From NCBI GenBank assembly GCA_963810305.1, contig CAWEMY010000017.1:62001-126000 (forward strand): DNA of 64,000 bases, read 5' to 3'. Origin of the DNA: JACDCA01 sp963810305 (lineage in GTDB: Bacteria > Acidobacteriota > Vicinamibacteria > Vicinamibacterales > 2-12-FULL-66-21). The position numbers and the translations under genes are program-made. The notes under the pieces are model-generated. The model was not told where the DNA came from, did no database searches, and was given only the letters and a program-made list of their open reading frames with translations. Below are positions 18,182 to 27,104 of this stretch, in pieces (within the stretch, counting starts at the first letter, position 1; each line of letters opens with the position of its first letter).

Positions 18182-19813
18182 ATGAACCGCTTTGACGTCG
18201 CATACGCGGTCTCGGGCGCGCTGGTGCTGTCGCTTGGCGTTACGCCGGCGCGCGAGCGCATAGACGAACGTGCACAGCCGCGGGCCGAAGTGGGCAACCA
18301 GGCGTGCCGCCCTTGTCACGAAGCGATCTATGAGAGCTACTCCCGCACGGCGATGGCGCGGACAAGCGGGCGCGCTCTGCCAGGGCTCATCGAAGGATCT
18401 TTCGAGCATCCACCGTCACGAGTGTCGTATCGGGTCTTTCGTCAAGGGGAGACCGGAGTGCTCTCGTACAGCCGCGCCGGCACTCCCGCATTGCAAGGCT
18501 CCCAGCCGCTGAAGTACTACGTCGGCTCCAACACCCGCGGACGAACGTTTCTGTTTGACATCGACGGGTTCCTCTACCAGGCGCCGATCAACTACTACAC
18601 CGCGAAGAACGGCTGGGAGATGTCCCCCGGATACTTGCAGCTCCGCGAGATGGAGCTGAACCACCCGGTCGATTCGACCTGCCTCTTCTGTCACGCGAGC
18701 CGTGTCCGCGCTCCCGAGAAGGGCACCGTCAACCGGTTCGTCGCCGATCCATTCCTGCAGGACGGGGTTGGCTGCGAACGTTGCCATGGACCCGGCAGCG
18801 ACCACGTAAAGGGTTTGGGCGCCATGATCAATCCGGCCAAGTTGACCGGGGAGCGCCGCGACAGCATCTGCGTGCAGTGCCATCTCGAGGGAGAAGCCCG
18901 GATCGCACGAGCCGGTCGCTCGCAGCAGGAGTATCAGCCCGGCGAGCGGTTATCGGAGTACCTCGCGATCTTCGTTCGAGAAAACAATGCGCAGCAACGT
19001 CGCGGAGCCGTGAGTCACGTGGAATCGCTGGCGGTGAGCCGGTGCAAGGTCGAGAGCGGAGACAAGCTGTCGTGCGTCACCTGTCACGATCCGCACGTGC
19101 AGCCCGGCGCAGAGGAAAAGGCCGGTTACTACCGCGCCAGGTGCATCGCCTGCCACGCCCCGATGGCTGACCGCCACTTCAGCCGCCAGCCGGATTGCAC
19201 CGCCTGTCACATGCCCCGCCTGCAGAGCGCGGATATCGCTCATACGGCGGTGACCGATCACCGGATCATTCGGCAGCGGCAGAATGAGGCCCCTCAATCG
19301 ACGGAAACTGGCAAGCTGGTCCAGTTCGGCAATGCCCGACCCGCGGCTCGCGACCTCGGGCTGGCCTACGGCGAAGTCGCGCTGCGAGGTAACGCGTTTG
19401 CGGCTCGCGAAGCGTTTCGGCTGTTACAGCAGGCGCGGGTGGACCAGCCGGACGACCGCCAGGTTTTGACGCGGCTTGGGTATCTCCACCAGGCCCGTGG
19501 GGATTTCGAGACCGCCGAAAAGCTTTACGAGCAAGTGCGGAAACAGGATCCCGACGATGCGGTGGTGGCGGGCAATCTAGGCGTGTTTCGTGCGCATCGC
19601 GGCATGTTGAGCCAGTCGCTGGAGCTCTGGCGCACTGCGTTTGACAACAACCCACAGCTCAGCGAGATCGGCGTCAATCTTGGCAAGGGCCTGTGTGCGG
19701 TTGGCGACGCGGACGGCGCGCGGACGACGTTGCAGCGCGTGCTGAAGCACAATCCTGATATGGGAGTCGCGCGATCGACTCTGGCCGAGATTGCGCAACG
19801 TGGATGCCGCTGA
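18182..19813 (+). CDS. Multiheme (seven CxxCH) cytochrome c fused to TPR repeats
   Basis: 543 residues. An N-terminal signal segment precedes seven haem-c motifs: CRPCH, CLFCH, CERCH, CVQCH, CVTCH, CIACH and CTACH. The C-terminal third (about 395-540) consists of TPR units (VLTRLGYLHQARGDFETAEK and following). The haem region resembles the cytochrome c554/NapC-like exported multihaem group. A periplasmic electron-transfer role with a TPR docking arm is the reasonable inference; the redox partner is unknown. It stands alone between the receptor and a convergent GH13 gene. Confidence 0.85.
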   Translation: MNRFDVAYAVSGALVLSLGVTPARERIDERAQPRAEVGNQACRPCHEAIYESYSRTAMARTSGRALPGLIEGSFEHPPSRVSYRVFRQGETGVLSYSRAGTPALQGSQPLKYYVGSNTRGRTFLFDIDGFLYQAPINYYTAKNGWEMSPGYLQLREMELNHPVDSTCLFCHASRVRAPEKGTVNRFVADPFLQDGVGCERCHGPGSDHVKGLGAMINPAKLTGERRDSICVQCHLEGEARIARAGRSQQEYQPGERLSEYLAIFVRENNAQQRRGAVSHVESLAVSRCKVESGDKLSCVTCHDPHVQPGAEEKAGYYRARCIACHAPMADRHFSRQPDCTACHMPRLQSADIAHTAVTDHRIIRQRQNEAPQSTETGKLVQFGNARPAARDLGLAYGEVALRGNAFAAREAFRLLQQARVDQPDDRQVLTRLGYLHQARGDFETAEKLYEQVRKQDPDDAVVAGNLGVFRAHRGMLSQSLELWRTAFDNNPQLSEIGVNLGKGLCAVGDADGARTTLQRVLKHNPDMGVARSTLAEIAQRGCR

Positions 19814-19827
19814 TCGAGGTTCGACGG

Positions 19828-21630
19828 TTAACGGGCTAGCTCGTAAATCACGGATTCGTAAGGCTGCAACTTTCCGTCTCGAGATGCGGTCGGGTAGTTG
19901 CCAAGCAGGACTTTTCCTTTGCTCAAATCCAGGCCCGTATTTGCCGATGCGGCTTTGTCACGGAAATTGAGCAGCACGAGCACCTTTGTACCGTCCAACT
20001 CGCGCGTGTACGCGTAAACGTCCGGATTGTCTTTGTCGAGCAGGACGTATTTGCCGTAGATCAACGCCGGAGTGCTCTTCCGCAGCTTCGCCAGTTTCCT
20101 GAAGTAGTTGACGCAGCCGTTTGCATTGGCGTCGTCGCCGGCGACGTTCACGGTGGTGTAGTTCGGGTTGACCTTGAGCCACGGTACGCCGGTCGTAAAC
20201 CCCGCATTCGCGGTTCGATCCCACTGGAACGGCGTCCGCCCGTTGTCGCGGGCGGCGATCTTTTGCGCCGCCAGGAATGCCTGTAGGTCTCCGCCCTTGT
20301 TCTTGACCTGCTGATACCAGTTGATGGATTCGATGTCCCGGTAATCTTCGATCCGCTCGAACTTGATGTTGGTCATGCACAACTCATCACCCGCGTAGTA
20401 GTAGGGCGTGGCGCGCATGGTGAGGAGGAACGTGGTCAGCATCTTGGACGACAGTTCGCGCCACTGCGGTGCGTCGTTGCCCCATCGGGTCGTCATACGC
20501 GGCTGGTCGTGGTTGCCGAGATATATCGTGCCCCAGCCTTTGTCTGCGAAGACTCCGTCCCACTTGCTGTAAATGTTCTTGAATTCGACCAGGCTGTAAC
20601 CCTTCGGGTCCGGCACTTTCAGACTGCCGGGCAGGTAGCCCAGAGACACGCCTTCGAAGTGATACAGCATGTCGAGCTCACGCCGGTTCGCGTCCACGTA
20701 CTGGAGCGCGTCGGCCGTTGTCACCCCGGCGCCTTCCGCCACGGACATGACGTCGTACTTGCTCAGAACCGCTTCGTTCATCTCGCGCAGGTACTCGTGG
20801 ACGTGCGGCCCGTTCGCATAGAACCTGCCCCAGTCGCCGTTGTACTGCGCGGGCATTTCAGGGTACGTCGTGTCCTTCGAGATGAACGGGATGACATCCA
20901 TGCGGAAGCCGTCCACGCCCTTGTCGAACCAGAAGCGCATCATCGAGAAGACTTCACGTCTCAGCTTCGGGTTTTCCCAATTGAGGTCCGGCTGCTTCTG
21001 GGAAAAGTAGTGGAGGTAATAACTGTTGGTCGTCTTGTCGAACTCCCAGCCGTCGCCGTCGACATCGAAGAAGCTCCGGCGCGCAGCCGGCTTTCCTTTT
21101 TCAGCAGGCCACCAGTGGTAGTAGTCGCGGTACGGATTGTCTCTCGAGCTGCGCGACTGCTTGAACCATTCGTGTTCGTCGCTGCTGTGGTTCACGACGA
21201 GATCCAGTATCAGTTTCAAGCCACGGTCGTGCATCCCCTCGAGCAGCGTGTCGAAGTCCTGCATCGTGCCGAACTCCTTCATGATGCCCTGGTAGTCGCT
21301 GATGTCGTAGCCGTTGTCATCGTTCGGAGAACTGAAGACCGGGTTGAGCCAGATCACATCGACGCCGAGACTTTTTATGTAATCCAGCTTCGAGGTAATG
21401 CCCTTCAAGTCGCCGACGCCGTCGCCGTTCGAATCCTTGAATGAGCGCGGATAGATCTGATAGACGACGGCCTCTTTCCACCACTCTCTCGCGTTGCCGT
21501 CAACACCGGTCTGTTGCGGTACCTTGGCGGGCGCGGCCTGTTGATCCGCCGCCTCGCGGTTTTCCCGCTGGCACGCTGGCGCACACAGCAGCCCGACCAC
21601 CATCGTCAACGCAAGAAGGAGTGTTCGCAT
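19828..21630 (-). CDS. GH13 alpha-glucosidase / oligo-1,6-glucosidase-like enzyme
   Basis: 600 residues. The GH13 (beta/alpha)8 barrel has all four conserved regions: DLVVNHSSDEH, GFRMDV with nucleophile Asp245, SVAEGAG with acid/base Glu299, and LGNHDQPR with Asp375. The region-I neighbourhood YGYDISDYQ-like (NGYDISDYQGIM) and overall length match the oligo-1,6-glucosidase/alpha-glucosidase/trehalose-synthase branch. The N-terminus is a signal peptide with Cys20 in LLCAPAC, an imperfect lipobox, so it is probably exported and perhaps lipid-anchored. It lies 11 bases downstream of the trehalase gene on the same strand, suggesting one operon for alpha-glucosides and trehalose. Confidence 0.88.
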   Translation of the reverse strand: MRTLLLALTMVVGLLCAPACQRENREAADQQAAPAKVPQQTGVDGNAREWWKEAVVYQIYPRSFKDSNGDGVGDLKGITSKLDYIKSLGVDVIWLNPVFSSPNDDNGYDISDYQGIMKEFGTMQDFDTLLEGMHDRGLKLILDLVVNHSSDEHEWFKQSRSSRDNPYRDYYHWWPAEKGKPAARRSFFDVDGDGWEFDKTTNSYYLHYFSQKQPDLNWENPKLRREVFSMMRFWFDKGVDGFRMDVIPFISKDTTYPEMPAQYNGDWGRFYANGPHVHEYLREMNEAVLSKYDVMSVAEGAGVTTADALQYVDANRRELDMLYHFEGVSLGYLPGSLKVPDPKGYSLVEFKNIYSKWDGVFADKGWGTIYLGNHDQPRMTTRWGNDAPQWRELSSKMLTTFLLTMRATPYYYAGDELCMTNIKFERIEDYRDIESINWYQQVKNKGGDLQAFLAAQKIAARDNGRTPFQWDRTANAGFTTGVPWLKVNPNYTTVNVAGDDANANGCVNYFRKLAKLRKSTPALIYGKYVLLDKDNPDVYAYTRELDGTKVLVLLNFRDKAASANTGLDLSKGKVLLGNYPTASRDGKLQPYESVIYELAR

Positions 21631-21641
21631 GGCGAGGCAGC

Positions 21642-23270
21642 CTATCTACCGACTCCGGCCGGCTGGCGCATGCCGGCCAGTAGCTTGAGGAACACCGCGT
21701 TGGTCCAGCCGAATCCGATCTGATTGGCGCTGTAGCCGAACTTGATGCCCGCGGCCACGTCGGACTCGCGGCGCCGCACGTCGTATTTCTCGACGATCGT
21801 GCCGTGTTCGTTGAACTCCTTGGTGACCAGCGCGACGAACTTCGCGGCGACGCGGTCGGCATCCTCGTCATAGCCGTATCGGCGCAGGCCCTCTACGGCG
21901 ATCATCTGCAGCGGCGCCCAGCCGAACGGCGCATCCCACTGGCTGCCGGTGACCCGTGTGCTCGTCAGAATGCCGCCGGGTGCTTCAAATTTCGAAAGGT
22001 TCGCGCGCACGCGTGCCGCCTGGTCCTTCCCCGCGATCCCCACCCATAGCGGGTAGAACGTCGTTGCAAACTCGTACTCGCGGCGGCGCTTCTTCTGGAA
22101 GCTGTAGTCGAAGTACAGACCGGCCTTCTCGTCCCAGAGCAGCGCGTTGATCTTGTCCTTGCGCGCTGCGGCGCGGCCGCGCCATGTCTCGGCGGCCGCC
22201 TGGTCTCCCAGCGCCGTGACGATCTCCGCGGTGTCCAGTTCCATTTGATACAGCAGCGAGTTCAGGCAGACCGGGACGTAATGAATGATGTCGATGCTGA
22301 ACGGGCCGAACCGGTTGGAAGGATCGAACCCCGACTCGCGCATCGAGCGGTCTCCCTTGTAGAACAAGGGGGTCAGCGCATCGCGCTCGCGGTCGTAGTA
22401 CTGGCTGAGGTCATAATCGGTGACCTTGGTCGTGCGGTAATATTCGCGCACGCGATCGTAGTGCGTCCGTCCCCGCTCGTCCTTCTCGTCGCTGACTGCT
22501 TCGGGCGCCGGCCCCTCTCCGGAATCCCAGTACCGCGACAACCCGGTCTCAGGCACGGCGTGCTGGCCGGTCGTCCAGAAGCGATAGTACGATTCGATTG
22601 CGGGCAACGTCGACTGGAGCCACGCGCGGTCCGGCGACTTGCCGTACACGCCCAGGATCATACGCGTGAGGAACGGCGGCTGTGAGCGGGTCAGGAAGTA
22701 CGTCCGGTTCGCGTTCAGGATCGTGCCGTAGTGATCGATCTCGTAGATGAAGTTGTCGACCATGTCGCGTGCAAGCGCGAGCTCTCCATCCTCGAGCAGT
22801 CCCACCTGGATGAAGTAACTGTCCCAGCCGTACATTTCGTTGAACCGTCCGCCCGGAACGACGTACGGGCGGGGCAGATACAGGAGTCCGTGCTCTTCGA
22901 TGCTCGCGAGGTTCGCCGGGAGCGTCTTCAGGTCAATGGTGCCGAAGTCCTTTTGATCCAGAACCTCCTTTACGCTGCCCGCAACGCGCGCGCGATCCTC
23001 ACGCCGGGAGACATAGACGGGCCAGGGAGTGCCCGCCGGTCGGTGCAGCTTCGGGTCCTTTGCCGCGGCCGGAAGGTCGCGATTGGAGCGTGAGAGCGTC
23101 GACCACGAAGTCTTGATGTACTTCCTGACTTCGGCCACCTGCGCGGCGGGTGGCAGTGCCTGCTGTCCAGCACCGAGCGTCAGGAAGGCAAGGAGCACGC
23201 ACAGCGCGGCGCGATGCGCAGCTGACCACCGCGCACGCGGTACGCATGGCTCGACAGGGAGTGGCTTCAT
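21642..23270 (-). CDS. treA: Periplasmic alpha,alpha-trehalase, GH37
   Basis: 542 residues. Both GH37 signatures are present: PGGRFNEMYGWDSYF (about 139-153) and QWDAPFGWAPLQ near the C-terminus. An N-terminal hydrophobic segment (about 18-35) is consistent with export. AGGAGG about nine to ten bases before ATG 23270 supports the start. The enzyme hydrolyses trehalose to two glucose molecules. First gene of a probable two-gene operon with the GH13 enzyme. Confidence 0.92.
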   Translation of the reverse strand: MKPLPVEPCVPRARWSAAHRAALCVLLAFLTLGAGQQALPPAAQVAEVRKYIKTSWSTLSRSNRDLPAAAKDPKLHRPAGTPWPVYVSRREDRARVAGSVKEVLDQKDFGTIDLKTLPANLASIEEHGLLYLPRPYVVPGGRFNEMYGWDSYFIQVGLLEDGELALARDMVDNFIYEIDHYGTILNANRTYFLTRSQPPFLTRMILGVYGKSPDRAWLQSTLPAIESYYRFWTTGQHAVPETGLSRYWDSGEGPAPEAVSDEKDERGRTHYDRVREYYRTTKVTDYDLSQYYDRERDALTPLFYKGDRSMRESGFDPSNRFGPFSIDIIHYVPVCLNSLLYQMELDTAEIVTALGDQAAAETWRGRAAARKDKINALLWDEKAGLYFDYSFQKKRRREYEFATTFYPLWVGIAGKDQAARVRANLSKFEAPGGILTSTRVTGSQWDAPFGWAPLQMIAVEGLRRYGYDEDADRVAAKFVALVTKEFNEHGTIVEKYDVRRRESDVAAGIKFGYSANQIGFGWTNAVFLKLLAGMRQPAGVGR

Positions 23271-23872
23271 GATGTGATTGTCCTCCTTTGCGATGTGTTT
23301 GCGATGGGCCTACTGGAAGCTGGTGTCTCTGTTTTAGCGCTTGGGCTTCCGCGCGGCGCAGTCAGGGGCGGGTCCTGTCGCCTCGCAGCCCCACCGGCTC
23401 CTCGCGCAAGTGCGCTTGTCACGGAAGTGCGCTCCGGGGGCCGTCGGGGCGCCCCGCTCGGCGCCACCCGCCTGTGCGCCGCCGCTGTCTCTGCTCCAGG
23501 CCGGCGGGGTCGCGTCAGGTCCACGGCGCGATGCGGCCAGGGCGCTGCGTTAGTTCGAAAAACGGCCTGCAGGCGTTCCGATCGGCGGAGGCGCAGATTC
23601 GCCACTGCCGTTCGGAATTCCCGGCCGCCCAACTGATCCCAGTCAGGCGTTCGGACAACCCAAGCCGAAGCCGCCACCGTAAGGACCGCGCCGGAAGACC
23701 GTTTTTCCGCCCGTCCGGCCGAGGCGCCGAGGACCTGATGCGAGCCCGCCGGCCGTGCCTGGCGGCGCACACTGCGACGAAATGTACCGCAGAGGAACGA
23801 CTGCAGGTGTTGTGCGGCCAGTAGGCCCGCAAACCAAGTACGCTGCGAGCTGACGGGTTAGAGTGGGTCCTC
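23271..23872. other. 600-base stretch without a recognisable gene
   Basis: Several overlapping open frames exist in this GC-rich stretch, but none has a recognisable domain, a convincing ribosome site or a coding-like amino acid composition. It separates the divergent trehalase and GH130 genes, so it should contain both promoters. No clear palindromic operator was found by eye. Confidence 0.5.
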
Positions 23873-24922
23873 ATGCGCGCGTCCGAGAATCCCATCATCA
23901 CCGCCGCGATGGTGCAGCCGTCGAGACCGGACTTCGAAGTGGTGGGCGTGTTCAACCCCGGCGTCACACGACACGGGTCGGACGTGCTCCTGCTGTTGCG
24001 GGTGGCCGAGGCGCCGCTGCGGTCGACGCGCGGCGAGGTCGCCGCTGCCGTGTACAACATGCTCTCGGGCTCTCTCGAGGTGCGGCGGTGGCATGCGGAC
24101 GCCAAAGGCCTCGACGTCACCGACCCGCGAATGGTCGTCGTCGATGGACGGACATGGCTCACCTCTCTCTCGCATCTGCGCGTCGCACGCTCGTCCGACG
24201 GCATTCACTTCGAGGTGGAGCCGGCGCCCGCATTGTCGCCCGCCACCGCTTACGAATCTTTTGGGATCGAAGATCCACGCATCACCTTTCTGGACGGCAG
24301 GCATTGGATCAACTACACCGCGGTGTCCCCATACGGGATTTCGACTGCGCTGGCGTCAACGCGGGACTTCCGGACGTTCGAGCGGCACGGAATCATCTTT
24401 CCGCCTCCCAATCGCGACGTGACGATCTTTCCCGAGCGGATCGGCGGTCGCTATGCCGCGCTGCACCGGCCGATGCCGCACGGACTCGGAGAGCCGGCAA
24501 TCTGGATCGGCTGGTCGTCCGACTTGAAGGCCTGGGGCGATCATCAGGTTCTCGCCGGCCCGCGCCGCGGCCACTGGGATGACGCGAAGGTTGGAGGAGG
24601 CGCGGTGCCGTTCCGCGTGCGGGCCGGCGCGCAGGACGCCTGGCTGGCGATTTACCACGGCGTCAGCAGTGCGCCCACCGAGTATTCACTCGGCGCGCTC
24701 TTGCTGGATGCGCACGATCCTGCGCGGGTTGTAGCCCGGTCGCGGCAGCCAATCCTGCGCCCCGAAGCTCCCTACGAGCGCGAAGGTTTCTTTGGTGGCG
24801 TCGTCTTCACCTGCGGCGTGTTGGTAGAAGGCGACACGGTGCGCGTCTACTACGGCGCCGCGGACGGAGTCACCGCGGTCGCCGATCTCTCCCTCGCCGA
24901 AATTCTGAGCGGGCTGGCCTGA
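23873..24922 (+). CDS. GH130-family glycoside phosphorylase/hydrolase
   Basis: 349 residues of the GH130 (formerly DUF377) five-bladed beta-propeller family, which contains beta-mannoside phosphorylases and some hydrolases. Characteristic stretches include VFNPGVTRHGSDVLLLLRVAE at the start (shown in part), FGIEDPRIT with the conserved E-D-P-R, FPERIGGRYAALHRP, and YYGAADGVTAVADLSL at the end. There is no signal peptide, so it is cytoplasmic. First gene of a run of six tightly packed genes ending with two ABC permeases, implying intracellular processing of imported mannosides or related beta-glycosides. Substrate is inferred from family only. Confidence 0.85.
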   Translation: MRASENPIITAAMVQPSRPDFEVVGVFNPGVTRHGSDVLLLLRVAEAPLRSTRGEVAAAVYNMLSGSLEVRRWHADAKGLDVTDPRMVVVDGRTWLTSLSHLRVARSSDGIHFEVEPAPALSPATAYESFGIEDPRITFLDGRHWINYTAVSPYGISTALASTRDFRTFERHGIIFPPPNRDVTIFPERIGGRYAALHRPMPHGLGEPAIWIGWSSDLKAWGDHQVLAGPRRGHWDDAKVGGGAVPFRVRAGAQDAWLAIYHGVSSAPTEYSLGALLLDAHDPARVVARSRQPILRPEAPYEREGFFGGVVFTCGVLVEGDTVRVYYGAADGVTAVADLSLAEILSGLA

Positions 24923-24924
24923 TC

Positions 24925-26121
24925 GTGCAGCCGAGCCCCACCGCCGACCCAGATTCCCAATTCGAGCTCGGTATCAATTACTGGCCTCGCCGCCGCGCGA
25001 TGTACATGTGGCGCGAGTTCGACATAGGGGAGATCCGCGACGAGCTCGCCCAGATTTCAGACATCGGTTTCGACACGGTACGCCTCTTCGCGCTGACGCA
25101 GGATTTTCTGCCGAATCAAGGATCCGTGGCTTCAGGGATGGTTGCCAGGCTCGTGGAAGTAACAGCGGCCGCGAAAGATGCCGGCCTGAGAGTTGTGCCC
25201 ACGCTGATCGTCCTCAATATGAGCGGTCGAATCTGGTGGCCGTCCTGGATGCTGGATCCTCAGGGCCGGCCGGCCGATCTGTTTTCGGATCCGGCCATCC
25301 TGCGATCGCAGGCGCTGCTTGCAGGAACCTGTGCGCGCGCGCTTGCCGGCGAGCCTTCTGTCCGCGCGATTGATGTCGCGAACGAAATCGATGACGCGCA
25401 ACGTCCCGCGTCACGAGACGCGGGCCGGCTGTGGGCGTCGGTGCTCGCCGGCGCGATCCGGCAGGCCGCTCCAGGCGTCCCGATTCAGATCGGCGCCCAC
25501 CTGCCGTCGCTCACGACAGAGAATCACATGCGCATCGACGACCTTGCGGCCGTCGCAGACGAAGACATGATGCACGCCTATCCGCTGTATTGCCGGACCG
25601 CCCGATCGTTCCTCGATCCCGAACTGGTGCCGTTTTCCTGCGCGCTCACAGCTGGACTGTCGGGTACCGGGCGGCGGACGCTGATGCAGGAGTTCGGGCT
25701 GTGTACCGCGCCGCCCGGAAGCGCCGGGTCGTCGATCATCGACGATTTTCTAGGAGATCCTCGGCCCCAGTACCTCGCCTCCGAAGAGGAGGCGGCCGCG
25801 TACTATCGCTCCGTGATGGGAAGGCTGGTTGACACCGGTGCTGCCGGCGCCTACGCCTGGTGCTATGGAGACTATGACGCACGGCTTTTTGGACGACCGC
25901 CGTTCGCGACCGCCGTCCGCGAGCGCACCTTCGGACTTGTGCGTGCCGACGGGCGCGAGAAGCCGGCCGCCGGCGTGTTCCGCGAATTCAGAAAGCGACG
26001 CGAGGCCGGAGAACTGGTCGTTGGACGCGTCCCACCGGTGCTCGACGTCAGCGCTGACGAGTACTATCGTGCGCCGGGCATGCACTTCGATCGCCTTTAC
26101 GCGAAGTGGCTCTCGGCGTGA
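24925..26121 (+). CDS. GH5-like (clan GH-A) glycoside hydrolase
   Basis: 398 residues, GTG start two bases after the preceding stop. The fold reads as a clan GH-A TIM barrel: LGINYWPRRRAMYMW at strand 1, FDTVRLFALTQDF, acid/base Glu154 in DVANEIDD at strand 4, and nucleophile Glu256 in LMQEFGLC at strand 7. No signal peptide, so the enzyme should act in the cytoplasm on imported oligosaccharides. Being flanked by two GH130 genes makes a beta-mannosidase or mannanase-like activity the first guess, but sequence alone does not fix it. Confidence 0.7.
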   Translation: MQPSPTADPDSQFELGINYWPRRRAMYMWREFDIGEIRDELAQISDIGFDTVRLFALTQDFLPNQGSVASGMVARLVEVTAAAKDAGLRVVPTLIVLNMSGRIWWPSWMLDPQGRPADLFSDPAILRSQALLAGTCARALAGEPSVRAIDVANEIDDAQRPASRDAGRLWASVLAGAIRQAAPGVPIQIGAHLPSLTTENHMRIDDLAAVADEDMMHAYPLYCRTARSFLDPELVPFSCALTAGLSGTGRRTLMQEFGLCTAPPGSAGSSIIDDFLGDPRPQYLASEEEAAAYYRSVMGRLVDTGAAGAYAWCYGDYDARLFGRPPFATAVRERTFGLVRADGREKPAAGVFREFRKRREAGELVVGRVPPVLDVSADEYYRAPGMHFDRLYAKWLSA

Positions 26122-27104
26122 TTGCGCCTCTCGAACGTCTCTCGACCAACCCGCTGATTCGTCCGTCTCAGATCGGCTTCGTCCGCGCATGTGGCACCTT
26201 CAATCCCGGCGCAGGTGTCGATCATGCCAGCGGCCGCGTGGTGCTGCTGGTCAGAGTATTCGAGGAGGACACCCGGCGGTCGTGCCTGGCGCTGGCGATA
26301 TCGTCGGACGGTCACCGCATCGACGAGATCCTGGACCGCCCGGCAGTGGCGCGCGAGGCGCCCTACGAGGAATGGGGCGTCGAAGATGCTCGGGTGACAT
26401 ACCTCGCGGATGAAGGACGGTACGCCATCACTTACACCGGGTACTCGCCTGCAGGACCCCGCGTCTGCCTGATCACGACCGACGATCTGCTAGCGCCGGC
26501 GACGTATCAACGTCACGGGCCGCGGCTCGCGGGGGACAACAAGAACTGCGTCATCTTCCCGCGGAAAGTGGCAGGGCAATACGTGATACTGCACCGTCCG
26601 ATACCGCGCATCGTCTGCATCAGGGTCGATTCGCTCGAGGCGGAGTGGCCGGCGCACGGCGTCGACCTCATCGAGCCTCTGGCGGGGACCTGGCGCAGCT
26701 CTCGAGTCGGTGCGGGAGCGCCTCCGATCTTGACGCGTCTCGGGTGGCTGTTGGCGTTTCATGGCGCGACAACAATCGAGGAAGGCAACGTGTACTGCAT
26801 GGGGTGGTGCGTCCTCGACTCGAGAAATCCAGAGACCGTCCTCTACGTGTCGGACACACCCGCGCTTGCGCCGAACGCTCCGTACGAGATTCACGCTGGT
26901 CCACTGCCCCAGGTCGATATGGCCAACTTCAGAACCGGCGTTCGCGTCGTGTTCCCGCAGGGCTTGATCGAGCGTGACGACGACCTCCTTGTTTACTACG
27001 GTGCCGCGGACGTCTCGGTAGCGGCCGCGCGCGTCGGGAAGCGCGACCTTCTCGCTTCGATCGAGGCCGCCATGAAACGCGAACAGCGCGGAGCGCCCCT
27101 GTGA
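26118..27104 (+). CDS. Second GH130-family glycoside phosphorylase/hydrolase
   Basis: About 328 residues. GTG at 26118, overlapping the previous stop as GTGA, is preferred; an in-frame GTG at 26106 is the alternative. GH130 landmarks are GTFNPGAGVDHASGRVVLLV, WGVEDARVTYL, FPRKVAGQYVILHRP and the closing LLVYYGAADVSVAAARV. It is a diverged paralogue of the gene at 23873 and also cytoplasmic. Two different GH130 enzymes in one operon often act on linkages of different length or position in the same oligosaccharide, which is an inference here. Confidence 0.85.
   Translation: MIAPLERLSTNPLIRPSQIGFVRACGTFNPGAGVDHASGRVVLLVRVFEEDTRRSCLALAISSDGHRIDEILDRPAVAREAPYEEWGVEDARVTYLADEGRYAITYTGYSPAGPRVCLITTDDLLAPATYQRHGPRLAGDNKNCVIFPRKVAGQYVILHRPIPRIVCIRVDSLEAEWPAHGVDLIEPLAGTWRSSRVGAGAPPILTRLGWLLAFHGATTIEEGNVYCMGWCVLDSRNPETVLYVSDTPALAPNAPYEIHAGPLPQVDMANFRTGVRVVFPQGLIERDDDLLVYYGAADVSVAAARVGKRDLLASIEAAMKREQRGAPL

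Noticed and set aside
23271..23872. Small open frames in the trehalase-GH130 spacer
   Set aside because: Several frames overlap on both strands with arginine/alanine/proline-rich products, no ribosome site and no recognisable domain.
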